Shown: in pieces, positions 1 to 12,288 of the stretch
How positions within the stretch are numbered: the first letter of the stretch is position 1
How the letters are laid out: the number at the start of each line of letters is the position of its first letter
NCBI RefSeq assembly: GCF_025766255.1
Contig: NW_026516672.1
Location: 186,001-250,000 of the forward strand
Length of the DNA stretch: 64,000 nt
Source of the DNA: Zychaea mexicana
Taxonomy: Eukaryota; Mucoromycota; Mucoromycetes; Mucorales; Lichtheimiaceae
Direction of reading: 5' to 3'
The notes under the pieces: model-generated
What the model was told of the DNA's origin: nothing
Seen by the model: the letters and a program-made list of their open reading frames with translations, nothing else
Databases searched by the model: none
Made by a program: the position numbers and the translations under genes

Positions 1-102
1 CAGGGGATACTCCACAAAACCGTGTACATCCTTAGCTACATAAACAGCAACTATTACCGTGACTACACCCAATAATACTACAGATAGCATTGTAACTTCC
101 AT
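1..102 (-). CDS. Membrane protein, N-terminal fragment
   Basis: Only the first 34 codons are in the window; the gene runs off the left edge. It begins at the ATG at 102-100 (reverse strand). Residues about 3-22 are strongly hydrophobic (LSVVLLGVVTVIVAVYV), which suggests a signal anchor or first membrane segment, followed by a short polar stretch (AKDVHGFVEYPL). A TATA-like element (TTTTATAAAG on this strand) lies about 50 bases upstream at 151-160. An N-terminal anchor of this kind is common in ER-bound enzymes such as cytochromes P450, but nothing here proves a family. Confidence 0.45.
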   Translation of the reverse strand, partial: MEVTMLSVVLLGVVTVIVAVYVAKDVHGFVEYPL

Positions 103-150
103 TTTTTCTCACAATAAACCTTTGCTACCTTGCTCATCACAAGAGCGCGG

Positions 151-160
151 CTTTATAAAA
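151..160 (-). promoter_or_regulatory. TATA-like box for the left-edge gene
   Basis: The reverse strand reads TTTTATAAAG about 50 bases before the ATG at 102. The position and sequence fit a core promoter element, but this rests on sequence alone. Confidence 0.35.
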
Positions 161-521
161 GCGCCATGCCTTGATCTCAGAAAAATAAAATAAAAATTAG
201 TAATTCTTCCCCAGGAATATTACTAGGGTCCGTTTTTGCGATACCGCTAGGGATGCTCTAACCACGCTCTTTCACTAGTTCTCCATACTATTAACTATCG
301 GAACTCGGTGGAAGTGTTCCTGACTCCTGTGTCACGTACTTTAGAAGGTAGTTATATAAAGAGTATTCGGCGCTATTATTTAACCGAGTCTTTGCGCGAT
401 TGAGGAAGATATGCCGTCCGGCACAAAATTTTACTTATACAATCCCTCTTTTCCGCGTTTGCATACATAAACACGCACACACAGCCAACACTCCGCGACG
501 GACAACAAATATATACACCTC

Positions 522-3500
522 ATGGCTACTCTGAGAAAGAAGGCCAGGGACACGGAGCCTCTCGATCCAGTCAGCGTGTCTGAAAAGGCCCTTGTCGAAG
601 AAGGAGCGTCTTCTGGCGGTGCCTTACGTTCGTGGTTCCGTCTATTCGCATGTTGGGTTTTTGCGATTGCTGTTGCCACTCACCTGCATTACAAGCTACC
701 TGAACCAAAAAGTCATCGCGGTGTAGATCCAACCACTGGAAACACCGAATTCTCAGAACATAATGCCATGGAAACTATTGCTTATCTTAGTGACACACTG
801 GGTTACCGTAAGTTAATATCCCGTGTGTTAAAAAGTGTCTGCTGTTGCTATCGCTGTCGTCAGTGGCATTATCACTGACTGCTACATAGTAAGCAGCAGC
901 AAGGAGTCAGTGACGGAGTTAGTTAACGATGGAGAGGTCTTGTCTACACAGGTATCGTTGGCACCGTCGAAGAGGCACAGACATTTGACTATTTGGAGAG
1001 CGCGGTTCGCGCATTCAAGTCCGAGGCCCAGGGTATTTCCGGAGCGCCCAAGTTCGACATATGGGTGCAGCAAGCAACTGGCACACACCGATTCGATATC
1101 ATGGATAACAGTATGTGTACAAGTCGAATGAATGGAAAACATTGTGGGTGTAAACATGTGGCGACCTAAAGATGGCTAAACTGCTTATTTGAAAGTGGTG
1201 TTCAAGGCATATACAAACGTGACAAACATCATTGTGCGTCTTTCATGTCCCGAAACAGAGTCTCGCGCTTGTGAGGATAATGCTATTCTTTTGAACTCGC
1301 ATTTCGATACCACACTTGGCTCACCGGGCGCAACGGATGATGGCTCGGGCGTTGCGGTCATGCTGGAGATCATTCGAGTGATGAGTCGCCGCGACTGGTC
1401 CGGTTACAGAAACTCAATCGTGTTTTGTAAGTTTTATACGTGATCTAGTAGGGAGAAATGAAGGGGTGATCTGCATGTGAAATATGTGTACCAAGGGTGG
1501 AAAATGGGCTGTGAAGAGGCATTGGGACTAAAGAGCGTGATCAAACCTTTTTTTAGTGTTCAATGGTGCCGAAGAAAGCTTACAGGACGCTTCCCACGCA
1601 TTCATCACCATGCATGAAATCAAGGATTCGTATGTGTTATCGCTATTGTTGATATATTGCATCTGAAGAATGAGGGATGACAGCTAATTCGGTGCAACGC
1701 TGACAAACGCGTTTCCATCTCCATACAGTATCCGCTCAGTGGTGAACATTGATGCTTGTGGCACCTCCGGTCGTGAAATTCTGTTCCAAGCAAATTCAAG
1801 AGAAATGATCGATGCGTACAAGCAAGCTCCTTACCCACATGGTACCGTTGTAGTAAGTCTCTAGGGAAAATTCCCTTCCGGATTTGCGGATGTGGAAGGG
1901 GAAAGGAAGGGATATCCGACAAGATGATAATTTTATTATTTCTCCAAAATTCAGGCCAACGACGTGTTTAGAACAGGCTTGATTCTCTCGGATACCGACT
2001 TTAGACAGTTTGTCCAATATGGCAACTTGACCGGCATCGATATGGCCATATACAAGAACTCGTATTTGTACCATACGCATTTGGATTTGACTGAAAATTT
2101 GGAACCCGGAGCTATTCAGCATTTAGGTGAAAACACCCTTGCCATTGTGGACTATCTCGCAAAGAATTCTACACTATCCAATATTGAGCGTACAAGTGAG
2201 GTTGTATTTTTTGATTTCCAAGGTAAGCAAAGGATAGGCCCTATGAACTGGAAGACAAGTGGCAGCAACACTGAACGTAGACACTCGCCCTTTCTTTGAT
2301 TTGTGTGATAGGATTGTTCTTTGTTGTGTATTCATGGGCCACAGCATTCAAGCTCCAAATGGGTGCCGTCTTCTTCGCCACCATTCTCTTTGCCTTCACC
2401 GTCTACAAGACGGCCCATTCATCGCCTTACCGCACTATCCCCAATATTGTGGCCTGCTATATCAAAACGACTGCATCCATTTTCCTCAGCGCTGTTGCTG
2501 CCCTTGTGCTTCCTGTATTGGTTGCCTTGTTCCTGACTTCAGATCCAATTGGTCGCAACATGGCATGGTTTGCCCGGGAATGGTATGGTGCCGTGATCTT
2601 TTGTCCCATGTCCCTGATCGGCATGTATGGTGTCCAATACCTCTTGTACGCATTGCCCGGCCCCCAACATGTTGATATGGAATACGGTGCATTTGTCTCC
2701 CTGACCGTGGCCTTTGCTATCAGCACGTTCTTGACAACATTGACAAGTGTCGCCAGCTCGTACATTTTCTGGTTGTACTTGAGCATCCTCTTCGTTGCAA
2801 CCCTGCTTAACGAGTTCGTGTGGAAGCCTAAAGCCACGAAGAGCGTTGTCTGGAAGCCTCAGATCAGTGGCTTGACTTATATCGTATGCGCGTTCCCCAT
2901 GACGCTTCTGTACACCGACTACACATATGCCATGATTGACATTTTTGTGCCCTTGACCGGCCGTATGGGCTTTGACACACCTGTCGATATCATCATTGCT
3001 GTCGTGTTTGGCATGGTGACGTTTATGACCACGCTTCCCTCCTTGGCACATGTTCATCGCTTCGGCAAGCGCTTTTTGCGCAAGATCTTGGTCGCATTGG
3101 TGATGCTGCAAGTTGCTGTGCTTGGTGCCGTGGTAATTCGTGGTGGAACCTACGGTGGATGGGCTTTCCCTTATGACGAGTTTCATCCTAAGCGCCTGTA
3201 GGTTAATAAATGGACTATGTAGGATAAGGGCATAATACAGATGTTAACCACCAGATATATGGTTTTTTCCCCTAGTTTTGTCCAGCATCTAAAGAACTTG
3301 ACATCGGGAGAATCCCACGTTGGGTTTGCTGAAGCCGATCATGGCCCCTATATTGAGACCGTTGTTACGGCTGTAGAAGATGCTTTAGGCGTCAAAGCAG
3401 AAGCTCGCCACGGTTCCGAAAATGCCAACGAATGGGCATCCATTTACCCCTTTAGCGCATTTTTGGGCGGCTATCGCTTCAACACCAAGTCTTACTTGGA

Positions 3501-3975
3501 AGCAAATGGCGTCAAGCCCGACGATTTGCCAGGACCTTTCCCCAAACTATCAGCACAAAATGACAAGTACGATCCGGCTACTGGGGTGCGATCTTTCTCA
3601 ATTGTTTCGGTATCACCGACATATACTTGGACTGTCATTGCTTTCGATGCTGACGTGCTTACCTGGAGCATCACCGATTCAGAGCCGCTGGAAGGGCCTA
3701 CCCATTATATTGTACGTCATGTTGTAGGCCACGGTAACGATGCATGGAAGCTTGACCTTTCTGTCCGGGTGCCCGAGGACAAGCGGGCCGAGGCCAAGGC
3801 GGGCAAATGGAAGATGCGGTTTGAGTTTACTGCATTAGAAAAGGAAAACTTTGCTGGTCACGGTATCGAGCGTCCAACTGGAGGTGTTGGTATCTTGGGC
3901 GTTGTGCGTGATGTACTACCCATTTGGACAACACCTACTTGGCTTAGCAGTGTTGTTAAAGTATGGGAACTGTAA
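522..3975 (+). CDS. M28-family membrane metallopeptidase (ERMP1/Pff1-like)
   Basis: A zinc-dependent peptidase of the M28 family fused to a multi-pass membrane region, predicted for the ER or vacuole membrane. Exons: 522-807, 952-1110, 1196-1426, 1557-1629, 1729-1852, 1955-2222, 2312-3197, 3276-3975; all phases agree and give 908 residues. Residues about 40-60 form a first membrane segment. The peptidase domain follows, with the metal-binding pattern visible as NSHFDTTLGSPGATDDGSG, the catalytic glutamates in FNGAEES, and a later YHTHLD histidine. Exon 7 encodes a run of about eight membrane segments, and the last exon encodes a soluble C-terminal domain typical of ERMP1-like proteins. The stop-like TAG after 3197 lies inside the last intron (donor GTAGGT, acceptor CCCCTAG at 3275), and the join reads PKRLFVQH. 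The substrate is not predictable. Confidence 0.93.
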
Positions 3976-4548
3976 GCAAAAATGAAGGAACATTAACTAT
4001 TACTTGCATACACGACACCCCTCACCTTTTCTTTTTCTCGTTTTCCACATCCCACACACAACATACTACACAAATACATCCATCACATTCCTATTTTAAT
4101 CATTTAGAAGCCTTTTTGTAATATTTACAACAGACAACGACATATATAAAAAAGAAAACAATTTTGCTTGTTTTTTCTTTCAATAAAATAATTAAAGCTT
4201 CTTTTGTATGGACAATGAGAAACAAAATACATACAACATCCGTTATTCAAAGTATTAACTGACTTCTTATACAGATGGTATTCTTTTTCGCTCAATAGAC
4301 TACGGATTATATGCGAAAAATAGAGCGCAGTAATTTTTACATAGAAAGTTTCCAGGTTTGGGGCTATCATATCAAGGCTATATGCAACCAATTCCAATCC
4401 ACGGTTGCTCTGTTGCGGTGTAACTTTCGAATCCAAGTTTGACGGATGGTATACGTGACGATTATTTAAACTGAAAAATTGCAGCCATCGGTAGGATGCA
4501 TACTCATCAGATGCCACAAAATATCGACTTGCGAAAGAGGTAAAAGGT
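3976..4548. other. Intergenic, AT-rich 3' flank
   Basis: This holds the 3' flank of the metallopeptidase gene: a CT-rich stretch at about 4018-4060 followed by AT-rich sequence. A 130-codon reverse reading frame here has no coding character that I can recognise. Confidence 0.5.
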
Positions 4549-5640
4549 TTAATGGGAGAAACTATTCAGGAAAAAATTACAAATATGACTAAATGGATCA
4601 AAGGATGGATCGGAAACTGCCTTTTCCAAGCGTTCAATAAATATCTCTTCTTCTCGGCGACGAGATCGACTGAAGTATTTTCGAAAGTCAGTGAAGAACT
4701 GCTCCAAAAAAGTTGAGCGAGTAGATAGATACGCTATCACCACATTGTTGGCGCCGTGATTGCTGGGATCAGCTGAAAGTAGACTATTTTGTACCATTTC
4801 CAAAGCCATGCTAGCGGGAGAGGATGCAACGATTATTGGTGCTCTATTGGCTGGTACTGCTACAGCTGCTGATGATGATGATGATTGTCTGGACTGACCA
4901 CCTGCTGTACAAGTCCGGTAAATAAGGCGCATCGATGATTGACCCAGCGTCTCTTTGAACGCCTCCACGACATTTCTTGCGAAGACGGCAACGTAGATAT
5001 CAAAAACCGTTTGCATTGTGTCTGCGAAAAATGGCTTTGTTTACATGTTATTGAAGCAGGCATAGAACTCATTTCCAACAAAAGCGCCATATTCAATGTC
5101 ATCGGCTCGGTATCGCTGTCATTAAAAGACTAGTTGCTCAGAGAAGAGCGCAGATGATGATTCTCTTGGTCCTTCATCTTCCTCTTCCTCCTCTTCTTTA
5201 TCTTCCGATGCGGTCCAGGTGAATATAAGCTTGTTGGCTATATAATTTTGAAGGCTTATGTTTAACATCGGGTTAAGTTGCGGATACTGGCTGAGTAGCT
5301 TCTCTTTGAGTGTGCTAAATGTATGCGAGTGAATGGTGTCAATTTATTCACGAAGGAATGCTGCTTTCTCTCGATCCAAAAGGGAGGATGACGTTCTCAC
5401 TTGCCTCTCGGAGCCACGTGTCGAATAAACTTGAAGCTTGGGCAACAGTTTATACACGTATCTATCAGGAGCGTTTTCGAAATGTTGGGGATATTCTAGT
5501 TGCGGCTGATTACCTATTGCACGAGCATGTCGAGTAGTGATTCTCTTGTAGGCGTCTCCGATGCTGCGCGTATAGATGCTGTTGTTGTCTTCGCTGTTTT
5601 TTTACTTTTTCTTGTTAGATTTTCTCTTCATTGTTGCCAT
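4549..5640 (-). pseudogene. Decayed or unresolved gene (unknown family)
   Basis: Three long reverse-strand blocks look coding but cannot be joined cleanly. Block 1 (about 5595-5344) begins near an ATG at 5640 and contains stretches such as SIYTRSIGDAYKRI and RYVYKLLPKLQVYSTRG. It is interrupted by TAA codons at about 5602 and 5344. Block 2 (about 5340-5143) reads FSTLKEKLLSQYPQL and then an acidic run, ending in a stop. Block 3 (5016-4549, 155 codons) follows a good acceptor (TTTTTCGCAG) and has FDIYVAVFARNVVEAFKETL, a serine/alanine spacer and a basic-acidic C-terminus. No GT-AG pair with matching phase removes the stops. I read it as a degenerating gene; the alternative is a real gene with non-obvious splicing. 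No family is recognised. Confidence 0.35.
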
Positions 5641-6690
5641 TGACATCTTGGATTTATATCTTCTACAGTATCGTCACCCCTCGATACATTTCAGTGTTGT
5701 ATGATGCTGCTATTATTGCTCTAAGAGATAGCAATTAAAACCGAACAAAAAAAGGCACCAACCAAGTTCCCAATATCAATTAGGGATGCTTCAGCCAACG
5801 GATCTATCACCTCAACGATAGTAGATAGTCATTTCAGCCAACCTTGAATGTCTCAAATAACGACTGCGCAGTTTACCGGTAACCGAGCCGATAAGCTGCA
5901 CCGGGTCTTGTGCGTTGTCGCAACAGCAATGTCCAGTTGACACCGATGAAAGAAGCTTTTCCACATCTACTTGTAGTCCCGTGTTTCGGCTATACTTCTA
6001 CTTCTTTGTCGAGTGGTTATCCCAAGGTATATCTCGCTACCATCTTTGTCCGTGTGTTCGGTAATCCGTGCCATTTTATAAGTGACGACTTTGGTACATT
6101 GTAGATTTACAAACCTCAAAGACGCGCTCTTTCAAACCGAGGTTTATATAAATCGGGTACATCGCCTGTTGATGAAGGAAAAAAGAAGCACTTTGCTCTC
6201 TACCGGCGGATGAATAATATGTAAAGATGAATAACAAAAAATAGATCATCACCGGTCTCAATAGTGTTCATCCAAGCTTTTTCATGTGATTTTTAATGTT
6301 AGTAGTGCGTGGATGATAATTTAGAAGAGCAATAGCAATGTTTTATCTAACATTGAGAGGACGCATATGAAGAGTCAGGGCTAGATACTGATCCGGTTAT
6401 TAATGTAGATTTCCCCCAGAGATCGTTATTCATATAGAAGCTTATACGATATGTCCTTCATGTGTCCAGCAATACGTTCTCATATAAGTTGCAGTGATAA
6501 AAATAAAATGGATAGCATCAAGCCTTATATAACATGTTTTCCAAGCGTCTTCATTTATATTCACAGACCATTTAAGCCATGCCTCTCATATGCTCTCCTC
6601 CAATTTCACCTAGCTATTCAACATATAATTTTTCCATGTTCGACATATATACACAACATTAAAACCTTTACAAGCGAGTAGCCGTTTTGC
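5641..6690. other. Intergenic, nothing recognised
   Basis: About 1 kb of AT-rich DNA between the decayed locus and the 3' end of the exonuclease gene. Short reading frames only, with no motif or RNA gene that I can recognise. Confidence 0.5.
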
Positions 6691-6693
6691 TTT

Positions 6694-9207
6694 TTACAAT
6701 TTTTGACCTTGTGGAGATTTCATGTACTTTTCCAACAAATCGACACAAGTCTTTGCATCCTCAAATGAGTCGTGTCCTTCAGTACTATCTTGAATGAATT
6801 TTTGGAGGATTTTCGTCGAAAGAACCCGCAAGCCATAACGGAAAGGAAGACCCTTAGGATGGGGATAGAGCTATTATACAGAGATGAAAAACATTAATGT
6901 TTGAAGGAGGCGGATGGAAAAGTGTCTTTGATTATCCCCTTGTAACAACAAGTAGGAAACTTACTGTCACAGTATCGATGATTTTGGGATGGAGTAACTA
7001 TAAGTGATTATGTGTTTTAGTACGTTGAATAAATAGAAAGGTTGAGAAAAATGATTTTCCATACCCTCAAAGCATTCATATCATTCTCCAATCCATGGCC
7101 AAGTAGAATGGTATTAGCATCCACGTATTTGAACAACTCCTTCCGAACGCTGTCCAGATTATGCTTTGCGCCTGCCAATGTTTTAATACCACTATAACGC
7201 GTATTTAAATCGATTACCATATGGGACGGGAACACAAGTTCATCCAGCAAGATTTGACAGTTCTCATCCACAGCGGTTACACGCACAAGCTCCATGCCTG
7301 CCGTTGTATATGCCTAAGTTCAATATGATAAGTCCAGCTGTTAGATTCCCGTTATTGCCTTACGTATATTCTGTACACGGTAAATTAAAGGTACCATTTC
7401 ACAATCCAAGGCCACTACTGTGCGCGATTCTTTTGCTGCGCCTGCCTCAGGCGTTGATATAAAAGGAATTTTAGCGTGCAGATCTTGTGTGTTTTCATCT
7501 ATACACGAAGTTGTACTCCACTTAGTAAATTTTTACATTGTATATCCAAATCTTTCTTTCTCCATCCCTTTCCGATTTTAAACTCGTTGCCGTTTCCTCC
7601 CATGCCGTAGGTAAGATCTTACCTTTATAAACATGGGGACCTTTGACACAACCCATACTACCATGCGACTCATTGCAGCATGTATACAGTCGTAACTTTT
7701 CACCCCGGTTCATGACCATACGCATTCGACCATGATGATACTGACAGACATTGAGATCGCTTTCTTGCAATACATCCTTAACCACATACGTCTTTTTGCA
7801 TCGGTCACATGCCTTTTGGGATCCAACCGTTTGTCCATCGCCGCCCTGTTGCTCTAACTCTGCTGCCGATGGATATCCCATTGTTTTCAATTGTTCCTCG
7901 GTCAATACAAGCTTATTGGCTTTCTCCAAGGTAATCACTATCTGTTGTGCTTTGGTTGCTGGATCCACCCATTCGCCGTCAATACCAATATCTTGCTCGT
8001 TCTGTGCCACAGGCCGTTTTTTTAAATTCATGAGGATATTGGTCGCCATTTGCTTGTATCCTGCTTGATTTGACGTCTTTTCGAGGATCACGGATTCTTG
8101 TGCTTTGGCATGTTCGGTGGCTAATGTAGGCTGCGCAGCCAGAAGGGGCTGATAAATGCGATGAAATTGATCATATAGGCGCTGGGATATCAACTTTGTT
8201 ATACATGTGTAATCGTATTTGTAAAAGTTAGTCGCCGCATTCAACATGATTTCATACATGAATATTGGATTTTAAGAATTAGTAACTAAGAATAAATGAT
8301 TACCTGGCGAATTTTGAGAGGTGTATGGGCTTTCAACGTAGGCATAATGCTGGGCGGGCCTGTGGCTGCTACTGAGAACTATAAACATTGGGCTCGTGCT
8401 TTTAGCTGGCAATACAATAAATTGAACTTGTGCAACCATCCTGTCATTCAATCCTTTTCCTTACTGATGGCTTATGCGCTATCCGCCGTGATTCAGTCAT
8501 GGATGAAGAAGAGAGCTGTGTGCTCACACCTGCTTTGACAGGTGCTGCAGCTCCTTTGGAAGACTGCATAGAGGATGCTGATGCGGATGGCGTTGCTGAC
8601 ATTTTGCTTGTAGTAGTAGTCGAGGATGGTATACGACCAGTTCGTGATAAGGCAGAGGATGTTGCTGATGATGCTGGCTTGAGAGTATTAATGGGTCGGC
8701 TATTAGCAGTGGTAGCAGATGCATGAATAGGCCGAGCGGAAGAGGTGCTAGCCGTAATGGTGGTGGGTTTCACAAGACGTGGAATAGCGCTTGATGTTGG
8801 CCGTTCTCGGGTTGGCTTTGCTGCTACCTTTTCATGCTGAGCAGCTTTCTTTTTGGCTTTACAGGCAAAAATAAAAATGCTAAAACTAAGAATGACGAGA
8901 AATAAAACTTAAAGATTCAAAGCATAAATCGACTGAATTTACATAGAGCGCGATCGACATCGGTTGGTTGTGCTTTTCGTTTGGTGCCTGAAGCTGTCGA
9001 TGATGGATCTAGTTTAGATGCATAAAATATGAATCAGATCTACCACCGTAACTTCTCCGAAGGTGGGCACGTGAGTCGCCCCAAGAACTGCTAAACATTA
9101 CTTGATGTGGGTTGAGGAGGATCATGAGAAAAGACACACGTAAGTCGTTGACATTTCAGGTACTCTGGACACGTTATTTTTTTGAATAGACCCGCAGTGG
9201 GAAACAT
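6694..9207 (-). CDS. REX3: REX-type 3'-5' RNA exonuclease (DEDDh)
   Basis: An exonuclease of the REX1/REX3/REXO1 group that trims 3' ends of structured RNAs, expected in the nucleus. Exons on the reverse strand: 9207-9102, 9008-8943, 8856-8465, 8378-8304, 8181-7623, 7498-7395, 7313-7065, 6997-6965, 6870-6694, giving 586 residues with all phases matching. The start is the ATG opening MFPTAGLFKKITCPE, where a CCCH-like zinc motif is seen (C-x5-C-x4-C-x3-H). A low-complexity Ser/Thr/Ala linker is followed by a helical region (PLKIRQRLYDQFHRIY) and a Cys/His-rich zinc module (CDRC, CQYHH, CCNESHG). The nuclease core has ALDCEM, GHGLENDMNALR and HDSFEDA, so the four acidic residues and the histidine of DEDDh are present. 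It diverges from the TAPT1-like gene 114 bp away. Whether it is REX3 or REX1 by orthology is uncertain. Confidence 0.92.
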
Positions 9208-9321
9208 GATAAAGCTACAAAGAAAAGAAACAAGTAGAACCTGTGATTTGAACAACCGTGAGCTTATACTTCCAGCCCGCTTTTTCCCCGCACGATATCC
9301 TTTCTTTCCTCCTACGAGAAA
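9208..9321. promoter_or_regulatory. Short divergent promoter, REX3-like / TAPT1-like
   Basis: Only 114 bases separate the start codon of the exonuclease (9207, reverse) from that of the TAPT1-like protein (9322, forward). The region must hold both 5' leaders and both core promoters, so the two genes are likely to share regulatory elements. I see no clear TATA box in it. Confidence 0.6.
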
Positions 9322-12288
9322 ATGAGCTCCTCCATGGACGACGGGTTCCAACAACCACGGCGTCGAAAGCATTTACAAAGTCAACAATTAGCACGATCGT
9401 CATCACTGCCGAGCACTAAACCAACTGTACGATCGTCATCCCTTGTACATAACAATGCAAACACATTTACACCTTTAGATCAAAACCAGCACTTACACCG
9501 ACCTTCACCGTCGACAAATACCACTAGTAATATCATCATCACCAATGGCAGTATCAGCAATACCACTTCCAGTAATAACGGAGGCAAAAAGAAAAAGAAA
9601 CGAAAAGGAGGTCATAAAGGTATACTATCACCATCGCCACCGTCGTCTTCACCATCTTTAGAACCATCTATCATACCAGCACCATCATCCTCGTCAACAA
9701 CTACTGCCGCCAAAGCAGCCAGTGCCACAGTAAAAGACGAAGAACAAAAACATCAACTACCATCATCAACTACCACCATCACCAGCAAAGAACAACAAAA
9801 GGAACAGCAGCAGCAAGATAATACCAATACTGCAGATAAAAATCATCAACACGGCGTGTCATTCTCATTTTGGGATTATTTGCGGGACGAATTAACCGTA
9901 TCAGATTTCGACACACAACAAGAGATCAAGCGTGAGCGGATCACCAATTTTCTTGGTGTGCCTGCCGCAATCGAAAAGCTCATGGCATTTGGATTTGTCG
10001 TGTGTCTGGATTCGTTTTTGTACACATTTACGATCCTACCTTTACGGTTTGGTCTGGCGTTCTATCATTATATGCTCAACATGTACCATAATATCCTTGT
10101 CCTTTTGTATAAAAAGGACGATGACAGGTAAGAAACAAGCGCTGCGTTGTTGTGTGATCGAGAGTACATTGTTATTATCTACTGCTAATCATCTCTCTCT
10201 TCTATTATCATACATTTTCTAAAGCTTAAAATGGTTACGGCCTTCGCAAAAATGCGACTTGTTGAAAGGATTCATCTCCTTGATCACATGTGTCATGATG
10301 TCTACGCTCGACCCATCCCGTATCTACCACTCTATCCGTGGTCAAGCAGTGCTCAAGCTCTATGTCGTCTTCAGCGTTCTAGAAGTATTCGATAAACTCT
10401 GTTGCTCCGTGGGCGGAGATATCCTGGATGCTCTCTTTTCCAAATCAACTTTGGGCAATTCGGAACATGGCAAAACTGGTGGCGCTAGTTATGCTAAGCG
10501 ACAACTCAAACCTGTTACCTTGTTTTTCCTGGCAACAGGTTACATGGGTAAGTAATGAGATACAGTGAAAAAGAAGAAGTTGGTGAACGCGAGGTTGAAA
10601 ATGTAAAAGTCTGAAGCTTATAGGTCTCGATGCTAACTGTTTTATAATCGATTTGTCAGTGATTCATACGGCTGTTTTGTTTTTCGAAATGATCACCTTG
10701 AACGTAGCAATTAATTTCTACTCGAATGCGTTGCTCTCGCTACTTATTTCTAACCAGTTTGTCGAGATAAAGCAATCTGTGTTCAAAAAGTTTGAGCGGG
10801 AAAACCTTTTCCAATTAAGTTGTAGTGGTAAGTATGGGTGCTTGCTTAGTAGTGAGACATGAAATACACGGATACGTTCTGTTGACATGAATTCAAACTT
10901 ATCGAACTGTAGACATGGTTGAACGGTTTCAGCAAGTGGTTTTTCTGATCATCATTACATTGCGCAACGTCATTGAGCTCTCTGACTCGTCCCCATCATC
11001 AATACTGCCTTCCACGTTTGTACCACTTATCAAACTACCCGCCACGACGACCTTGAACGCCCTCATGACTCCTGTTGTGATGGTGATCGCTTCGGAGCTC
11101 ATTGTGGACTGGCTCAAACATGCGTTCATTACAAAATTCAATCAAATACGGCCATCTATTTATGGCAAATATGTTGACGTACTCTGCAAGGATTTAGTCG
11201 TGGGGAGCCCGGGTCGATTAAATGGCCGTACACGCAATGTAGGTTTAATAAGAAGAATTGGAGGGATTATCACATGGACGATTCTTTTTGAATTAGTGTG
11301 AAAAATTGTCCATGAGTATATTAAACTATTCTATCTAGGCTTTCATTGACCAGTCGCCCGTTGTCTCACGGCGGATTGGATTCCCTGCTTTACCACTAGC
11401 TTGTCTTGTAAGCGCTTGCTAATTTAATTTTTGATCAAAGCATTGTGATCGCTTATCGAATGTTTGTAATAGCATATTCGCATGATTCAACAGCTCCTAC
11501 CAATGATGTTTGGAGCTGGTGATCAAAATAACGCATCGAGTGCGTCTTCATTTATTATACAAGGCGTGTTTGGACCGTTGGCGGACCATCAAAGCGTCAT
11601 CGGATCGCTGCTTCCGACACGGATCCAGCTGATCATTGCCTCACTGATACGATACGGATGGTTGGAAAAAGGATTGGACCGTGTCCTACGGGTTGTTGGA
11701 CAGTTCCTCATTATCGCCATATTGGCTGTCTGGTAATGTGTTAAATTACTGTTTAGTAATCCCTAATAAACGCCATCTATCGTCGTTGTTATTGTTGCTA
11801 ATGATTCTCTGCTTCTATGACATCAATACAGTCTTTTGGCACTCAAAGTGTTCGTCGGAACTAATTTACTCGGATATGCTTATCGGCGGTACGCTAGCAT
11901 GACAGAGCGCGATACCCGCGAAAGCGAAAAAGACAAGGAGATGAAGGAAATGAACAAAGATGAAGAGGTATGTCAAATAATTCGATCTTTCGTTTCTTCT
12001 TCTTCTGTGCATGTCTGTTATGTATTACACGTATACAGACATGCAGACAGCACGCGCGGGTACATGAATGATATACGCACTCCTACCTCTGTGCTGTTGC
12101 TGCCGTGCCGTAGTGTATATGTTTGTGACAAAGCTAACTTGGATTGCGCCTTCCCTGTGTAGCTGTACAACAAGAAATTGCGGGAATATCTGAGTGATCC
12201 AGCTGACAGCGTAATGGGGCGTGGCCCAGTCAAATACACACTTGAAAACGTGGATCGATTCTCAATGGTCAGAAGTCGAATTCCTTGA
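9322..12288 (+). CDS. TAPT1/EMP65-family ER membrane protein
   Basis: A multi-pass membrane protein of the TAPT1 (human) / Emp65 (yeast) family, which acts in the ER membrane in protein folding and quality control. Exons: 9322-10127, 10225-10547, 10660-10827, 10913-11238, 11339-11407, 11473-11732, 11832-11967, 12163-12288; phases are consistent and give 737 residues. The first 185 residues are low-complexity (Ser, Thr, Gln, Pro) with a basic patch KKKKKRKGGHKG. The conserved domain opens with FWDYLRDELTVSDFD and continues with LEKLMAF-type sequence (here IEKLMAFGFVVCLDSFLYTF). At least six hydrophobic segments follow, then a charged C-terminal tail. It shares a short divergent promoter with the exonuclease gene. 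Family assignment is from the conserved YLRDEL block and the overall layout. Confidence 0.9.

Noticed and set aside
1796..2122. Reverse frame over the M28 peptidase
   Set aside because: It lies opposite confirmed exons of the peptidase and has no independent support; same for many other antisense frames over galactokinase, deoxyhypusine synthase and the bZIP genes.
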